A stretch of 64,000 nucleotides of DNA, taken from contig JAPFDH010000078.1 of assembly GCA_026169045.1 (NCBI GenBank), positions 1 to 64,000 on the forward strand, in the 5' to 3' direction. This document shows positions 12,499-21,682 of this stretch, one piece after another. The DNA is from Lachnospiraceae bacterium. Its GTDB lineage: Bacteria; Bacillota; Clostridia; Lachnospirales; Lachnospiraceae. The number at the start of each line of letters is the position of its first letter. Within the stretch, counting starts at the first letter, position 1. The position numbers and the translations under genes are program-made. The notes under the pieces are model-generated. The model ran no database searches, was not told the DNA's origin, and worked only from the letters and a program-made list of their open reading frames with translations.

Positions 12499-12843
12499 AT
12501 GAGAAGCATAAACTCCCTAAAGAAAAATCGGGAATTTCAAAATGTGTATCGGCAGAAACATTCTTTTGCGAATAAGTATCTGGTAATGTATCTCGCAAAA
12601 AATGAAGGAAAAGAAAGCAGAATAGGAATATCCGTCAGTAAAAAAGTAGGAAATAGTGTAGTTCGGCATCGTGTGACTCGTTTAATTCGGGAAGCGTATC
12701 GTTTGAATAAAGAAAAGTTAGAGGAAGGTTGGGACATCGTAATCGTAGCCAGACCACTGGCAAGGGAACAGGAGTTTTTCGGATTGGAGCAGGCATTTCT
12801 CCATTTAGGGAGATTGCATCATATTATAAGAGAATCGAAGTGA
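12499..12843 (+). CDS. rnpA: Ribonuclease P protein component
   Basis: RnpA is the basic protein cofactor of RNase P, which trims tRNA 5' leaders. The 114-residue protein begins MRSINSLKKNREFQNVYRQ and carries the family RNA-binding stretch RIGISVSKKVGNSVVRHRVTRLIREAYR. I start at 12499, where GGA-rich bases lie upstream and the N-terminus matches the family; an in-frame ATG at 12475 has no binding site. It lies between rpmH and yidD. Confidence 0.95.
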   Translation: MRSINSLKKNREFQNVYRQKHSFANKYLVMYLAKNEGKESRIGISVSKKVGNSVVRHRVTRLIREAYRLNKEKLEEGWDIVIVARPLAREQEFFGLEQAFLHLGRLHHIIRESK

Positions 12844-12870
12844 TCAGCTGGAAAGGCAGGGTGATTTTAA

Positions 12871-13083
12871 ATGAAACGAATACTGATAAAGGGGATTCGT
12901 TTTTATCAAAAATATTTGTCGCCGTTGAAAGTTAAGACTCACTGTATTTATACGCCTACATGTTCTCAGTATGCGATTGAAGCATTGGAAAAGCATGGTA
13001 TTATAAAAGGGAGTGCATTGGCAGTTTGGAGAATTCTGCGATGTAATCCGTTTGCAAAAGGCGGATATGATCCTGTCCCATAA
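12871..13083 (+). CDS. yidD: Membrane protein insertion efficiency factor YidD
   Basis: This 70-residue protein carries the family pattern [31 protein letters not shown] and [18 protein letters not shown], including the three conserved cysteines. YidD is a small amphipathic protein that helps YidC-dependent membrane insertion. The next start (yidC) is 17 bases downstream, so the two are translated together. Confidence 0.95.
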   Translation: MKRILIKGIRFYQKYLSPLKVKTHCIYTPTCSQYAIEALEKHGIIKGSALAVWRILRCNPFAKGGYDPVP

Positions 13084-13099
13084 AAAAGGAGGATATTAA

Positions 13100-14374
13100 G
13101 TGGACTTCATAACAGCAACCACCAGTAATTGGTTTTTGATTGGACCAATCTCAGTCGTACTTGGCTGGGTTATGAACGGAATCTACGAAGTATTAGATCT
13201 GATCGGAATCGCCAATATTGGTTTGAGTATCATTCTATTTACTATTATTATTAAAGCATTGATGCTGCCGTTGTCTATTAAACAGCAAAAATTTTCAAAA
13301 CTGAACAGCGTCATGTCTCCGGAAATTCAGGCTATTCAGAAGAAGTATAAGAATAAAAAAGATAATGAATCCATGCTAAAGCAGCAGGAAGAAATGAAAG
13401 AAGTTTATGAGAAATACGGTACCAGTATGACTGGCGGATGTGTTCAGCTTCTTTTACAGATGCCTATTTTATTTGCTTTATATCAGGTTATTTATCATAT
13501 ACCAGGACATATTGCAAAAGTGAAGGAACTGTATGTTCCGATCCAGAATGCGTTAATGAATATTCAGGATTATGCGACAAATCAGGATCTGATTACATTG
13601 GCGCAGAGCAATGCAGTTAGTGCGAATGATCTGACGAATGGAAACAGACTGATTGATATGTTCTATAATTTTGATCCCAGTGAATGGGAAAAGCTTTTGA
13701 ACATATTTAATAACGATGCGCTGACCAATGCATATTTGAGTATTCAGGATCAGATTAATCATATTAACTTATTCCTGACATTAGATTTATCAAAATCGCC
13801 GGCACAGCAGATTTGGCCCGGTATTTTGATTCCGATTTTAGCTGGTTTAACGCAGTGGCTCAGTTCCAAAATTGCACAGAATGCATCACCGACATCATCT
13901 AAGAATAATGATGCACCAGGAGCAGGTATGATGAAGAGTATGACAACTATTATGCCGCTTATGTCGATGGTATTCTGTTTTACGTTTGCATCCGGTATCG
14001 GTGTATACTGGATTATTTCTGCAGTTGTACAGATTGTAATCCAGCTGTTTGTAAACCGTTATATGGAAAAAGTGGATATTAACCATATGGTTGAAAAAAA
14101 TATGGAGAAAGTTAACAGGAAAAGAGCGAAAAAAGGACTTCCTCCAAAGAAGCTATCCAATAAACCTGTCATTTCAGTAAAGAATCTGGAAGAAGAAGAA
14201 AAATTGGAAAAAGAAGAAAACGTAAAGAAAGCAGAGATGGCAAAGAAAGCCAGTGAATATTATGATCAGACTGCAAAGAAAAAGAAGGGAAGCCTGGCCG
14301 CAAAAGCAGCAATGGTACAGCAGTATGATGAAAAAATGAAAAATGAAAAGGGAAAAAATACAGGTAACAAATAA
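13100..14374 (+). CDS. yidC: Membrane protein insertase YidC/OxaA
   Basis: YidC inserts proteins into the cytoplasmic membrane alone or with Sec. The 424-residue protein has an N-terminal anchor followed by the conserved five-helix core, including IIIKALMLPLSIKQQKFS and GGCVQLLLQMPILFALYQVIY. A long insert near residues 195-250 precedes the last helices, and the tail is rich in Lys and Glu. The start codon is GTG (13100) behind AAGGAGG. The polybasic tail suits ribosome contact. Translation is probably coupled to yidD. Confidence 0.95.
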   Translation: MDFITATTSNWFLIGPISVVLGWVMNGIYEVLDLIGIANIGLSIILFTIIIKALMLPLSIKQQKFSKLNSVMSPEIQAIQKKYKNKKDNESMLKQQEEMKEVYEKYGTSMTGGCVQLLLQMPILFALYQVIYHIPGHIAKVKELYVPIQNALMNIQDYATNQDLITLAQSNAVSANDLTNGNRLIDMFYNFDPSEWEKLLNIFNNDALTNAYLSIQDQINHINLFLTLDLSKSPAQQIWPGILIPILAGLTQWLSSKIAQNASPTSSKNNDAPGAGMMKSMTTIMPLMSMVFCFTFASGIGVYWIISAVVQIVIQLFVNRYMEKVDINHMVEKNMEKVNRKRAKKGLPPKKLSNKPVISVKNLEEEEKLEKEENVKKAEMAKKASEYYDQTAKKKKGSLAAKAAMVQQYDEKMKNEKGKNTGNK

Positions 14375-14500
14375 TCTGTTTCGGTGTCCTCCACGAAAAT
14401 TATGAACATCCATTCTGACAGTAAATAAAGATTATTTATGGTCAGTGGAAAAAGCGTAACAGTGAAGGTGCGTTGCGATTGAAGGATAAGGGGGTTAAAT

Positions 14501-15151
14501 ATGGCTGAATATATTCAGATATCTGCTAAGACAGTAGATGAGGCCGTAACCAAAGCATTGATTGAACTCGGAATCACCAGTGATAAGCTGGAGTATGAGA
14601 TATTGGAAAAAGGTTCCGCTGGATTTTTGGGAATTGGTTCTAAGCCGGCAGTGATTAAGGCAAGAAAAAAATTAGATGTCATAGGAGAAGGCCGTGAATT
14701 TCTGGAAAAGGTATTCCAGAATATGCAGATGGACGTAACGATTGATGTCGAGTTTGATAAAGAAGAAAAAGTTGTAAATATTAATCTTTCCGGTGCAGAA
14801 ATGGGTGTGCTGATCGGAAAAAGAGGTCAGACTCTGGATTCTTTGCAGCATTTGGTAAGTCTTGTCATTAATAAAAATAGTGATGAGTATTTGAGAGTAA
14901 AGTTGGATACGGAAAATTATAGGGAGAGAAGAAAGACAACATTGGAACATCTGGCAAAAAATATTGCATATAAAGTAAAAAGAACAAAGCGTTCCATGGC
15001 CTTGGAACCTATGAATCCCTATGAAAGACGAATTATTCATTCAGCATTACAAAATGACAATTATGTATTCACAAAGAGTGAAGGAGAAGAACCATTCCGT
15101 CATGTAGTAGTGATGTTGAAAAAAGGACAGAAGCCAGTCCATTCTCAATAA
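14501..15151 (+). CDS. jag: RNA-binding protein Jag/KhpB
   Basis: This 216-residue protein has an N-terminal Jag_N domain (EYIQISAKTVDEAVTKAL, GSAGFLGIGSKPA), a KH domain (VLIGKRGQTLDSLQHLVSLVIN) and a C-terminal R3H domain (MNPYERRIIHSALQ). KhpB partners with KhpA in cell elongation and sRNA biology in other Firmicutes. It lies in the conserved order yidC-jag-mnmE. A hairpin (14415-14445, arms CTGAC/GTCAG with TAAATAA/TTATTTA) is in the 126-base leader. Confidence 0.93.
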   Translation: MAEYIQISAKTVDEAVTKALIELGITSDKLEYEILEKGSAGFLGIGSKPAVIKARKKLDVIGEGREFLEKVFQNMQMDVTIDVEFDKEEKVVNINLSGAEMGVLIGKRGQTLDSLQHLVSLVINKNSDEYLRVKLDTENYRERRKTTLEHLAKNIAYKVKRTKRSMALEPMNPYERRIIHSALQNDNYVFTKSEGEEPFRHVVVMLKKGQKPVHSQ

Positions 15152-15180
15152 CAGAAGAAATTGTACGGAATTGATTTTAC

Positions 15181-15218
15181 AAGTTGGACAGGAGGAGTAT
15201 TCTTTCCTGTCCACTTTT
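15181..15218 (+). terminator. Terminator or attenuator after jag
   Basis: GGACAGGA (15186-15193) pairs with TCCTGTCC (15205-15212), extended by AAGT/ACTT around one bulged base. Only four Ts follow, so termination may be partial and mnmE may still be read through. Confidence 0.5.
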
Positions 15219-15345
15219 GTGTCATGGAAAATGAAAAGAAAAGATGAAAATAATTGGTTCTTTTTATTTTCTGTGATATAAAAGAAAGGAAACATTCCTT
15301 TTGCAGTAAAACAGCAGTGTAAAAAACAGAAAGGATGGAAGAAAT

Positions 15346-16731
15346 ATGGAAACAGGCACAAGTACAATTGCAGCAATTGCAACTGCCATGAATCCTTCCG
15401 GCATCAGTATTATTCGTATAAGCGGTCCGAAGGCATGGGAAATAGTAAATGAAATATTTTGCTCACCGGGAGGGAAAAAGAATCTTTTAGCACAAAAGAG
15501 TCATACAATCCATTATGGAATCATCCGGGATGGAGAGGAGCTGATTGATGAGGTTTTGGTTATGCTCATGAAAGCTCCCAGAACCTTTACTGCAGAAGAT
15601 ACAGTAGAAATCAATTGCCATGGTGGTGTATTGGTGACCCAAAAAGTGTTGGAAACCGTTTTAAAGCATGGAGCTGTGCCGGCTGCGCCGGGAGAGTTTA
15701 CGAAAAGGGCATTTTTAAATGGAAGAATGGATTTATCTGAGGCGGAAGCAGTAATAGATGTGATCCATGCTAAAAATAATTTTGCTTTAAAAGCGTCAAT
15801 GAATCAGTTAAAAGGAGCTGTGACAGAAAAAATAAAGGGATTTCGTGATAAAATCCTGGATGCCATTGCTTTTATTGAAGCGGCTTTGGATGATCCTGAG
15901 CATATTTCGGTAGAAGGATATGCGGAGGAATTGAACGAACAATTGGAACCAATGAAAAAGGAAATGCAGCGATTGATTCGACGTTCTGAAAATGGAAAAA
16001 TTTTGTCAGAGGGAATACGAACCGTCATTGTGGGGAAACCCAATGCCGGCAAATCGTCATTATTAAATGTATTAACAGGGCAAGAGCGGGCAATTGTAAC
16101 GGATATTGCCGGCACGACGAGAGATGTATTAGAAGAACAGGTACGGATTGGTGATATTGGTTTTTCTATTGTGGATACTGCCGGCATTCGGAAAACAGAA
16201 GATATTGTGGAAAAAATAGGAGTAAAAAAAGCAAAGGAAGAAGCCAGGGAGGCTGATCTGATTTTATATGTGGTAGATTCTTCTGTACCATTGGATGAAA
16301 ATGATCGGGAGATTATGTCATTCATTCAGGGAAAAAGAGCGGTTGTCTTACTGAATAAAAGTGATCTTGTATCATGCGTAGGAATAGATGAATTGCGGCA
16401 GGCAGGAGTAACCCAGCCCATACTTTCCATTTCAGCAAGAATGGAAGAAGGAATGGAAGAATTGGAACAAGTGTTAAAAAACATGTTTCTTGAAGGAGAT
16501 ATATCTTTTAATGATGAAGTATTAATCACCAATATTCGTCACAGACAGTGTTTAGAAGAAGCACAAAAGAGTTTGTGTATGGTACAGCAAAGTATTCAGG
16601 ATGGTATGCCGGAAGATTTTTATACGATTGATTTAATGCAGGCTTATACACAGCTGGGATATATTCTGGGGGAAGAGGTAGAAGAAGATTTGGTGAATCG
16701 AATATTTGAAAAATTTTGTATGGGAAAATAA
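15346..16731 (+). CDS. mnmE: tRNA-5-carboxymethylaminomethyl(2)uridine GTPase MnmE
   Basis: MnmE works with MnmG to modify wobble U34 of tRNAs. The 461-residue protein has an N-terminal folate-binding domain, a helical domain, and an inserted G domain with G1 GKPNAGKSSLL, G3 DTAGI and G4 NKSD. It ends FCMGK, and the C-terminal CxGK motif that binds the reaction centre is present as FCMGK. It is followed at once by mnmG. Binding site AAAGGATGG precedes the start. Confidence 0.96.
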   Translation: METGTSTIAAIATAMNPSGISIIRISGPKAWEIVNEIFCSPGGKKNLLAQKSHTIHYGIIRDGEELIDEVLVMLMKAPRTFTAEDTVEINCHGGVLVTQKVLETVLKHGAVPAAPGEFTKRAFLNGRMDLSEAEAVIDVIHAKNNFALKASMNQLKGAVTEKIKGFRDKILDAIAFIEAALDDPEHISVEGYAEELNEQLEPMKKEMQRLIRRSENGKILSEGIRTVIVGKPNAGKSSLLNVLTGQERAIVTDIAGTTRDVLEEQVRIGDIGFSIVDTAGIRKTEDIVEKIGVKKAKEEAREADLILYVVDSSVPLDENDREIMSFIQGKRAVVLLNKSDLVSCVGIDELRQAGVTQPILSISARMEEGMEELEQVLKNMFLEGDISFNDEVLITNIRHRQCLEEAQKSLCMVQQSIQDGMPEDFYTIDLMQAYTQLGYILGEEVEEDLVNRIFEKFCMGK

Positions 16732-16790
16732 AAAAGTAATAAAGGATATATAGGTTTTGTTGTGTTTGAATAGGAAGGAGTAGGAAAGGA

Positions 16791-18671
16791 ATGCCGTTTT
16801 TAGAGGAAACATATGATATTGCTGTGGTGGGAGCAGGTCATGCCGGCTGTGAGGCCGCATTGGCATGTGCAAGATTAGGATTGGAAACGGTTTTATTCAC
16901 GGTAAGTGTGGACAGTATTGCATTGATGCCGTGTAATCCAAATATAGGTGGAAGCTCAAAGGGACATTTGGTAAAAGAAATCGATGCTTTGGGCGGAGAG
17001 ATGGGAAAAAATATTGACCGCACATTTATACAATCAAAAATGCTGAACAAGTCGAAAGGGCCGGCAGTACATTCACTGCGTGCACAGGCAGACAAACAGG
17101 AATATTCCAAACGGATGAGAATGACATTGGAGAATACAGAGCATCTTACGATACGTCAGGCGGAAGTAAGTGAATTGATAACAGAGAGGTCGGTTATAAA
17201 AGGGGTACGTACCTATTCCGGTGCGTTATACCATTGCCAATGTGTTGTTTTAGCTACCGGAACCTATTTGAATGCAAGGTGTATTTATGGAGATGTAAGC
17301 AATGCGACAGGTCCCAATGGTCTGCAGGCAGCGACACATCTTACGGATTCGTTAAAATCCCTTGGTATTGAAATGTATCGTTTTAAGACGGGAACGCCGG
17401 CGAGAGTAGATAAAAAGAGTATAGATTTTTCGAAAATGGAAGAGCAATTTGGAGATGAAACCATCGTTCCGTTTTCATTTACAACGGATCCGGATAGTAT
17501 TCAAAAAGAACAAGTATCCTGTTGGTTAACTTATACGAATGAAAAAACACATCAGATTATTCGTGATAATTTGGATCGTTCTCCGCTTTTTTCCGGTATG
17601 ATTGAAGGTACAGGACCGCGTTATTGTCCATCAATAGAAGATAAAGTGGTGAAATTTGCAGATAAAGATCGACATCAGGTTTTCATTGAACCGGAAGGAT
17701 TATATACAAATGAGATGTATCTTGGAGGAATGTCCAGTTCTCTTCCCGAGGATGTTCAGTATGCTATGTATCGCACAGTAGCCGGTTTGGAAAATGTAAA
17801 GATTGTTCGGAATGCATATGCAATTGAATATGATTGTATTAATCCTAATCAGTTGAAACCAACTCTTGAATTTAAGAAAATACAAGGACTTTATAGTGGC
17901 GGGCAATTCAACGGAAGTTCCGGATATGAAGAAGCGGCAGCTCAGGGATTAGTCGCCGGAATTAATGCAGCAATGCATGTATTGGGAAGAGAGGAACTGG
18001 TATTGGATCGTTCTCAGGCATATATCGGCGTACTAATTGATGATTTGGTAACAAAAGAGACACATGAGCCATATCGTATGATGACATCCCGGGCAGAATA
18101 TCGCCTGATACTGAGACAGGATAATGCGGATTTGCGTCTTACGGAAATTGGGTATCGCATTGGTCTGATTGAGGAAGAGCGATATCAGAAACTTCTTTAT
18201 AAAAAAGAAGCAATTCAGAACGAAATTAACCGGTTGGAACATACTACGATTGGTGGAACAAAAGAAGTAAATCATGTCTTGCAGGAACATGGAAGTACAC
18301 CGTTAAAATCCGGAATTACGTTGGCAGAATTAATTCGCCGTCCGGAACTTTGTTATGAGGATTTGAAAGAGATTGATGAAAAAAGACCAGGTTTGAGCAA
18401 AGATGTACAGGAACAGGTTAATATTGAAATCAAATATGAAGGATATATTAAACGTCAAATGAGTCAGGTGGAGCAGTTTAAAAAAATGGAAAAGAAAAAA
18501 CTGGCATTTGATTTTGACTATTCTAAGGTACCAAGTCTTCGCATCGAAGCAGTGCAAAAACTAAATCAAATCAAGCCGGCATCCATTGGACAGGCATCCC
18601 GTATTTCAGGGGTATCGCCGGCAGATATTTCAGTATTATTAGTTTATTTGGAGAGAGAACGCAGAGGATAG
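16791..18671 (+). CDS. mnmG: tRNA U34 modification enzyme MnmG (GidA)
   Basis: MnmG is the FAD-dependent partner of MnmE. The 626-residue protein opens with the dinucleotide fold [14 protein letters not shown]. It carries family signatures [21 protein letters not shown] and [11 protein letters not shown], and the [23 protein letters not shown] segment that contacts tRNA. GGAGTAGGAAAGG precedes the ATG. It lies 59 bases after mnmE in a clear two-gene unit. No defect is visible. Confidence 0.97.
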   Translation: MPFLEETYDIAVVGAGHAGCEAALACARLGLETVLFTVSVDSIALMPCNPNIGGSSKGHLVKEIDALGGEMGKNIDRTFIQSKMLNKSKGPAVHSLRAQADKQEYSKRMRMTLENTEHLTIRQAEVSELITERSVIKGVRTYSGALYHCQCVVLATGTYLNARCIYGDVSNATGPNGLQAATHLTDSLKSLGIEMYRFKTGTPARVDKKSIDFSKMEEQFGDETIVPFSFTTDPDSIQKEQVSCWLTYTNEKTHQIIRDNLDRSPLFSGMIEGTGPRYCPSIEDKVVKFADKDRHQVFIEPEGLYTNEMYLGGMSSSLPEDVQYAMYRTVAGLENVKIVRNAYAIEYDCINPNQLKPTLEFKKIQGLYSGGQFNGSSGYEEAAAQGLVAGINAAMHVLGREELVLDRSQAYIGVLIDDLVTKETHEPYRMMTSRAEYRLILRQDNADLRLTEIGYRIGLIEEERYQKLLYKKEAIQNEINRLEHTTIGGTKEVNHVLQEHGSTPLKSGITLAELIRRPELCYEDLKEIDEKRPGLSKDVQEQVNIEIKYEGYIKRQMSQVEQFKKMEKKKLAFDFDYSKVPSLRIEAVQKLNQIKPASIGQASRISGVSPADISVLLVYLERERRG

Positions 18672-18745
18672 AATGAAAATACTACTCTAAAAACAGACAG
18701 TTCTTTACCTAAGTTTAATACTGAAACTAGGAAGGGAGAAATCGC

Positions 18746-19501
18746 ATGTGGAATTTTGAAAAGAAAGAAGAACGTGTCGAATATATGCAGCAAGAACTGG
18801 TACGGGCCGGATTCCTGCTGGACGAGCATAAAATTGATCAGTTGGAACAATATTATCAAATGTTGGTGGAAAAAAATAAGGTCATGAACCTGACAGCGAT
18901 TACTGAATTCAGTGAGGTAGTACAAAAACATTTTATCGATAGTTTAATGCTTCTTCAGTTTGTTGATTTAAAAGAGTGTTCCGTGATGGATGTAGGAACC
19001 GGCGCCGGCTTTCCAGGTATCCCATTGAAAATCGCATGTCCGGAGGCTACCATAATTTTGTTGGATTCTTTAAATAAGAGAATAAAATTTCTGAATGAAG
19101 TTATAGAGACACTTGGATTGAAAAAAATAAAGGCAATTCATGGAAGAGCAGAAGATTTGGCGCAGAATCCCGAATATCGGGAACAATGTGATTTTTGTGT
19201 ATCCAGAGCGGTCGCAAATTTATCCACACTGTCTGAATATGGAATGCCATTTGTGAAAGTGGGAGGATTTTTCATACCATACAAATCCGGAGAAATCGAA
19301 GAAGAATTGAAACAGGCAGAAAAAGCAATTGCTGTATTGGGTGGAAACTTTTCTGTGGAAAAAGACAGAAAAAATATTAAAACATTTCAGTTGCCTGAAT
19401 CGGATATCAGGCGTAGTTTGATTTTTATTAATAAAAAAAGAACAACTGAAAAAAAGTATCCGAGAAAAGCCGGAATGCCATCAAAAGATCCGTTAAAATG
19501 A
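18746..19501 (+). CDS. rsmG: 16S rRNA (guanine-527 N7) methyltransferase RsmG
   Basis: RsmG uses S-adenosylmethionine to methylate 16S rRNA G527; loss in other bacteria gives low-level streptomycin resistance. The 251-residue protein has motif I DVGTGAGFPGIPLKIA and the family N-terminus MVEKNKVMNLTAI. A short basic extension ends it. GAAGGGAG lies before the ATG. It is the last gene of the mnmE-mnmG-rsmG run and ends at a terminator containing a parS site. Confidence 0.95.
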   Translation: MWNFEKKEERVEYMQQELVRAGFLLDEHKIDQLEQYYQMLVEKNKVMNLTAITEFSEVVQKHFIDSLMLLQFVDLKECSVMDVGTGAGFPGIPLKIACPEATIILLDSLNKRIKFLNEVIETLGLKKIKAIHGRAEDLAQNPEYREQCDFCVSRAVANLSTLSEYGMPFVKVGGFFIPYKSGEIEEELKQAEKAIAVLGGNFSVEKDRKNIKTFQLPESDIRRSLIFINKKRTTEKKYPRKAGMPSKDPLK

Positions 19502-19510
19502 AAAACATAA

Positions 19511-19546
19511 AAAAGGAAATGTTCCACGTGGAACATTTCCTTTTTT
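19511..19546. terminator. rsmG terminator that is also a parS site
   Basis: TGTTCCACGTGGAACA (19520-19535) is a perfect parS palindrome. It is embedded in a longer perfect hairpin, AAAAGGAAA and TTTCCTTTT arms, ending in a T6 run. It starts ten bases after the rsmG stop and can terminate in both directions, serving also the convergent hydrolase. Confidence 0.85.
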
Positions 19547-19555
19547 GTATATTCA

Positions 19556-20509
19556 TTATGAGATTAGGACGGATAATAGTTTTTCCGGAGATTCCAAAGC
19601 AATGCAACAACCAGTATTTTTCAATACACATGTTTCAATAGAAGGATTCAGTGCATGATAGTCAGCCAAAATTTCATGTATATTTTCCATATGATCTCCA
19701 CCAACGAGCAAAATGCTATTATTAATTTCCCGCAGTGCGTTGGTAATATTGATATTCATATATTTCCCGCGCAGGGAGGCATAGAGCATTTTACAGTTGT
19801 AACCGCCAATGTGAGCATTGTGATAAAAGTGTTCCAAATCAGTTAAGTTGTTTATATTAGGCAGGATAGAAGTTTCTTTTGCGTACCGTTCACGTAACAT
19901 CCGTTTGGAAAAGGCAATATTATAACCTAATGTTCCGATAATCGGAAGAGTATAAAAATAACGGCTTAATTTGCTTTTGGATGTAGGCATCTGCATTGAT
20001 TTTGCCAGAGATTCCGGATTTAATATTGTGATATGATCAAATAAAGAATCATTGTTGCGGCAAGCCATGAGAACAGCAGATGCAGAATTACCAGAACAGA
20101 TAATATCAGTTCTTCTTCCGATGATATCCGTAACAAAATCACTTATTAGCTGCACATATAAAAAGTTGGTATAAAGAAAACCGGGCTTTTCGGAAAAACC
20201 ACAGCCGATTAAATCTAGTGTATACACGGTATGATCTTGAGACAGGGGCAAAATTAATTTTTTCCATTCATAACTATTCATGCCAGGATCGATGGAATGA
20301 ATTAGTAAAATGGGTCTGCCGGTGCCACATTTTTTGTAGCGGATTTGTCCAAAACGCCAGTGATACGTAAGTGGTAGATTGGAGGGAAAACTCGATGAAA
20401 AGACATGAGATTCCGATTTAGCAAAAATTATTTTGTTAATCATTGAAATGGCAGAGGCAGAGGCGACTGTCAATGTAAGTGCAGATAAAATTTTTTCTTT
20501 CAGTTTCAT
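19556..20509 (-). CDS. Alpha/beta-hydrolase fold protein, catalytic triad doubtful
   Basis: This 317-residue protein has an N-terminal hydrophobic anchor or signal (ILSALTLTVASASAISMINKI) and then an alpha/beta-hydrolase core with PILLIHSIDPGM, the TLDLIGCGFSEKP segment and a nucleophile elbow CSGNSASAV. The usual G-x-S-x-G ends in Ser here, and the C-terminal stretch TGCCIALESPEKL lacks the catalytic His normally found in GH..HLE.PE. It may be a degenerate enzyme or use another His. I start at 20509, behind an AGGAGG. The substrate is unknown. It is convergent with rsmG. Confidence 0.7.
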   Translation of the reverse strand: MKLKEKILSALTLTVASASAISMINKIIFAKSESHVFSSSFPSNLPLTYHWRFGQIRYKKCGTGRPILLIHSIDPGMNSYEWKKLILPLSQDHTVYTLDLIGCGFSEKPGFLYTNFLYVQLISDFVTDIIGRRTDIICSGNSASAVLMACRNNDSLFDHITILNPESLAKSMQMPTSKSKLSRYFYTLPIIGTLGYNIAFSKRMLRERYAKETSILPNINNLTDLEHFYHNAHIGGYNCKMLYASLRGKYMNINITNALREINNSILLVGGDHMENIHEILADYHALNPSIETCVLKNTGCCIALESPEKLLSVLIS

Positions 20510-20621
20510 GTATAGTTTACCTCCTGTACTTATTAAGACTCTTGCTATCAGAATACAATGTAAATAACTCATTGTCTATCGTCAAAAAAATTTTGCTTTA
20601 CAGACTCTGATATTATAATTT

Positions 20622-20776
20622 GTAACTATTCAGAGCCATGCAGATTCATAAGAAACAGACGGTTCAAGCTTGCCTGACTAAGTCTGTTTCTTATGAATTT
20701 ATATGGCGAGAAGTCATACATTCGCAAAAGATCAGCCTCATAGAGGTGCTTTCGCGAATGAGCTTTGAATAGGTAC
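20622..20776. repeat. Dispersed repeat family B, copy 1
   Basis: The element starts GTAACTATTCAGAGCC and ends GAGCTTTGAATAGGTAC, an imperfect terminal inverted repeat. It holds an inner hairpin with arms ATTCGCAAAAG and CTTTCGCGAAT around CCTC/GAGG. Another inner pair (AAGAAACAGAC / GTCTGTTTCTT) is also present. Related copies lie at 56792-56897 (inverted) and 23487-23627 (diverged). The 1.2-kb gap 20510-21682 holds this repeat, a family A repeat, two parS sites and a tandem repeat, but no convincing gene. Confidence 0.75.
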
Positions 20777-20960
20777 TATAGTAAAAAAATGTTGTCTGTG
20801 CAGCAGACAAATCGTTTTTGGCAGATTCTAAATAAATGGTTGGATTGTATAGATGTCATTAATCAATACTATTTGCAAGTGTAATTAACATAGTTATTGT
20901 TTATTATAACATATATTTAGAAGAATTGTCTATGAATAAATCGTCAGCATCATTTGCATA

Positions 20961-21083
20961 GTAACAGTTCGGTCTGCGCTATTTATAAAAACGCACTGCG
21001 TTCTTATTGTGGCTGTCGTCACTGTTTTGCTTCTTTACAGGCACTCAGCTCATGGGGCTGAAGAACTATGGCTGAACTGTTAC
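20961..21083. repeat. Dispersed repeat family A, copy 2
   Basis: Bounded by GTAACAGTTC (20961-20970) and GAACTGTTAC (21074-21083), 123 bp. The interior matches 4397-4561 over most of its length, with substitutions spread along it and a 40-base deletion near the right end. Confidence 0.75.
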
Positions 21084-21129
21084 TTTGTATAAAAATCTTG
21101 AGTTGTTAATAAAATAAAAAATACAAAAA

Positions 21130-21145
21130 TGTTCCACGTGGAACA
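21130..21145. promoter_or_regulatory. parS site 2
   Basis: A perfect TGTTCCACGTGGAACA palindrome, identical to those at 19520 and 21392. ParB of the chromosome partition system binds this sequence; parA begins 540 bases away. Confidence 0.9.
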
Positions 21146-21384
21146 TGAAAGAAATAATAATAGTATGCTGTAGAATTTATTCAAAAAAGTGGCACTATAA
21201 AGATTTAATTTATTATTGGTTTTTCTGTTAATGTCTCAAAACAGTAGGAAAATATTTTTGAAATTTGATTATAGTATAATAAAAGAATACTAGCATTTGT
21301 GAAAGTGTTTTTGATAGAAATAATTGTTAGGTGAATGTAGTACATTATATAATGAAGCAATACAGAAAAGATTATTAAAAAAAT

Positions 21385-21414
21385 CTTAAAATGTTCCACG
21401 TGGAACATTTTAAG
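21385..21414. promoter_or_regulatory. parS site 3 in a 30-bp palindrome
   Basis: TGTTCCACGTGGAACA (21392-21407) is extended on each side to a perfect 30-bp palindrome (CTTAAAA and TTTTAAG arms). It may double as a hairpin. It lies 270 bases upstream of parA. Confidence 0.9.
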
Positions 21415-21463
21415 GTGGAAAAAATAAAAAAATGGTGTTATACTGAAACGCAGGTAACTGTCA

Positions 21464-21518
21464 TATAAGTATAATACAAATATAATATAAGTATAATATA
21501 AATATAATAGAAATATAA
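21464..21518. repeat. Five tandem 11-bp AT repeats upstream of parA
   Basis: Five direct repeats of an 11-bp unit (TAYAARTATAA with small variation) run without gaps. They carry TATAATA-like -10 sequences in every unit. The period equals roughly one helical turn, so one face of the DNA is repeated. The function is unknown: promoter, ParA/ParB operator or bent DNA are all possible. Confidence 0.7.
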
Positions 21519-21682
21519 TGAAGAAATTATAAAGCGGATAGAAGAATGTAATCCAGTTATCCATAATAATGTTATAGGACAGTGAAATAAAATAGTATTA
21601 AAGATGAAATAATAAGACATGGAGAATATGGGATCCATAGAATTCCGTGATAGGGAACAGAAGAAAGAGGTGTTTGATCAAA

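Noticed and set aside
21205-21564. Minus-strand frame of 119 codons in the gap before parA
   Set aside because: It is very rich in Tyr, Phe, Ile and Leu from AT-rich DNA, overlaps the parS site and the tandem repeats, and has no ribosome binding site.
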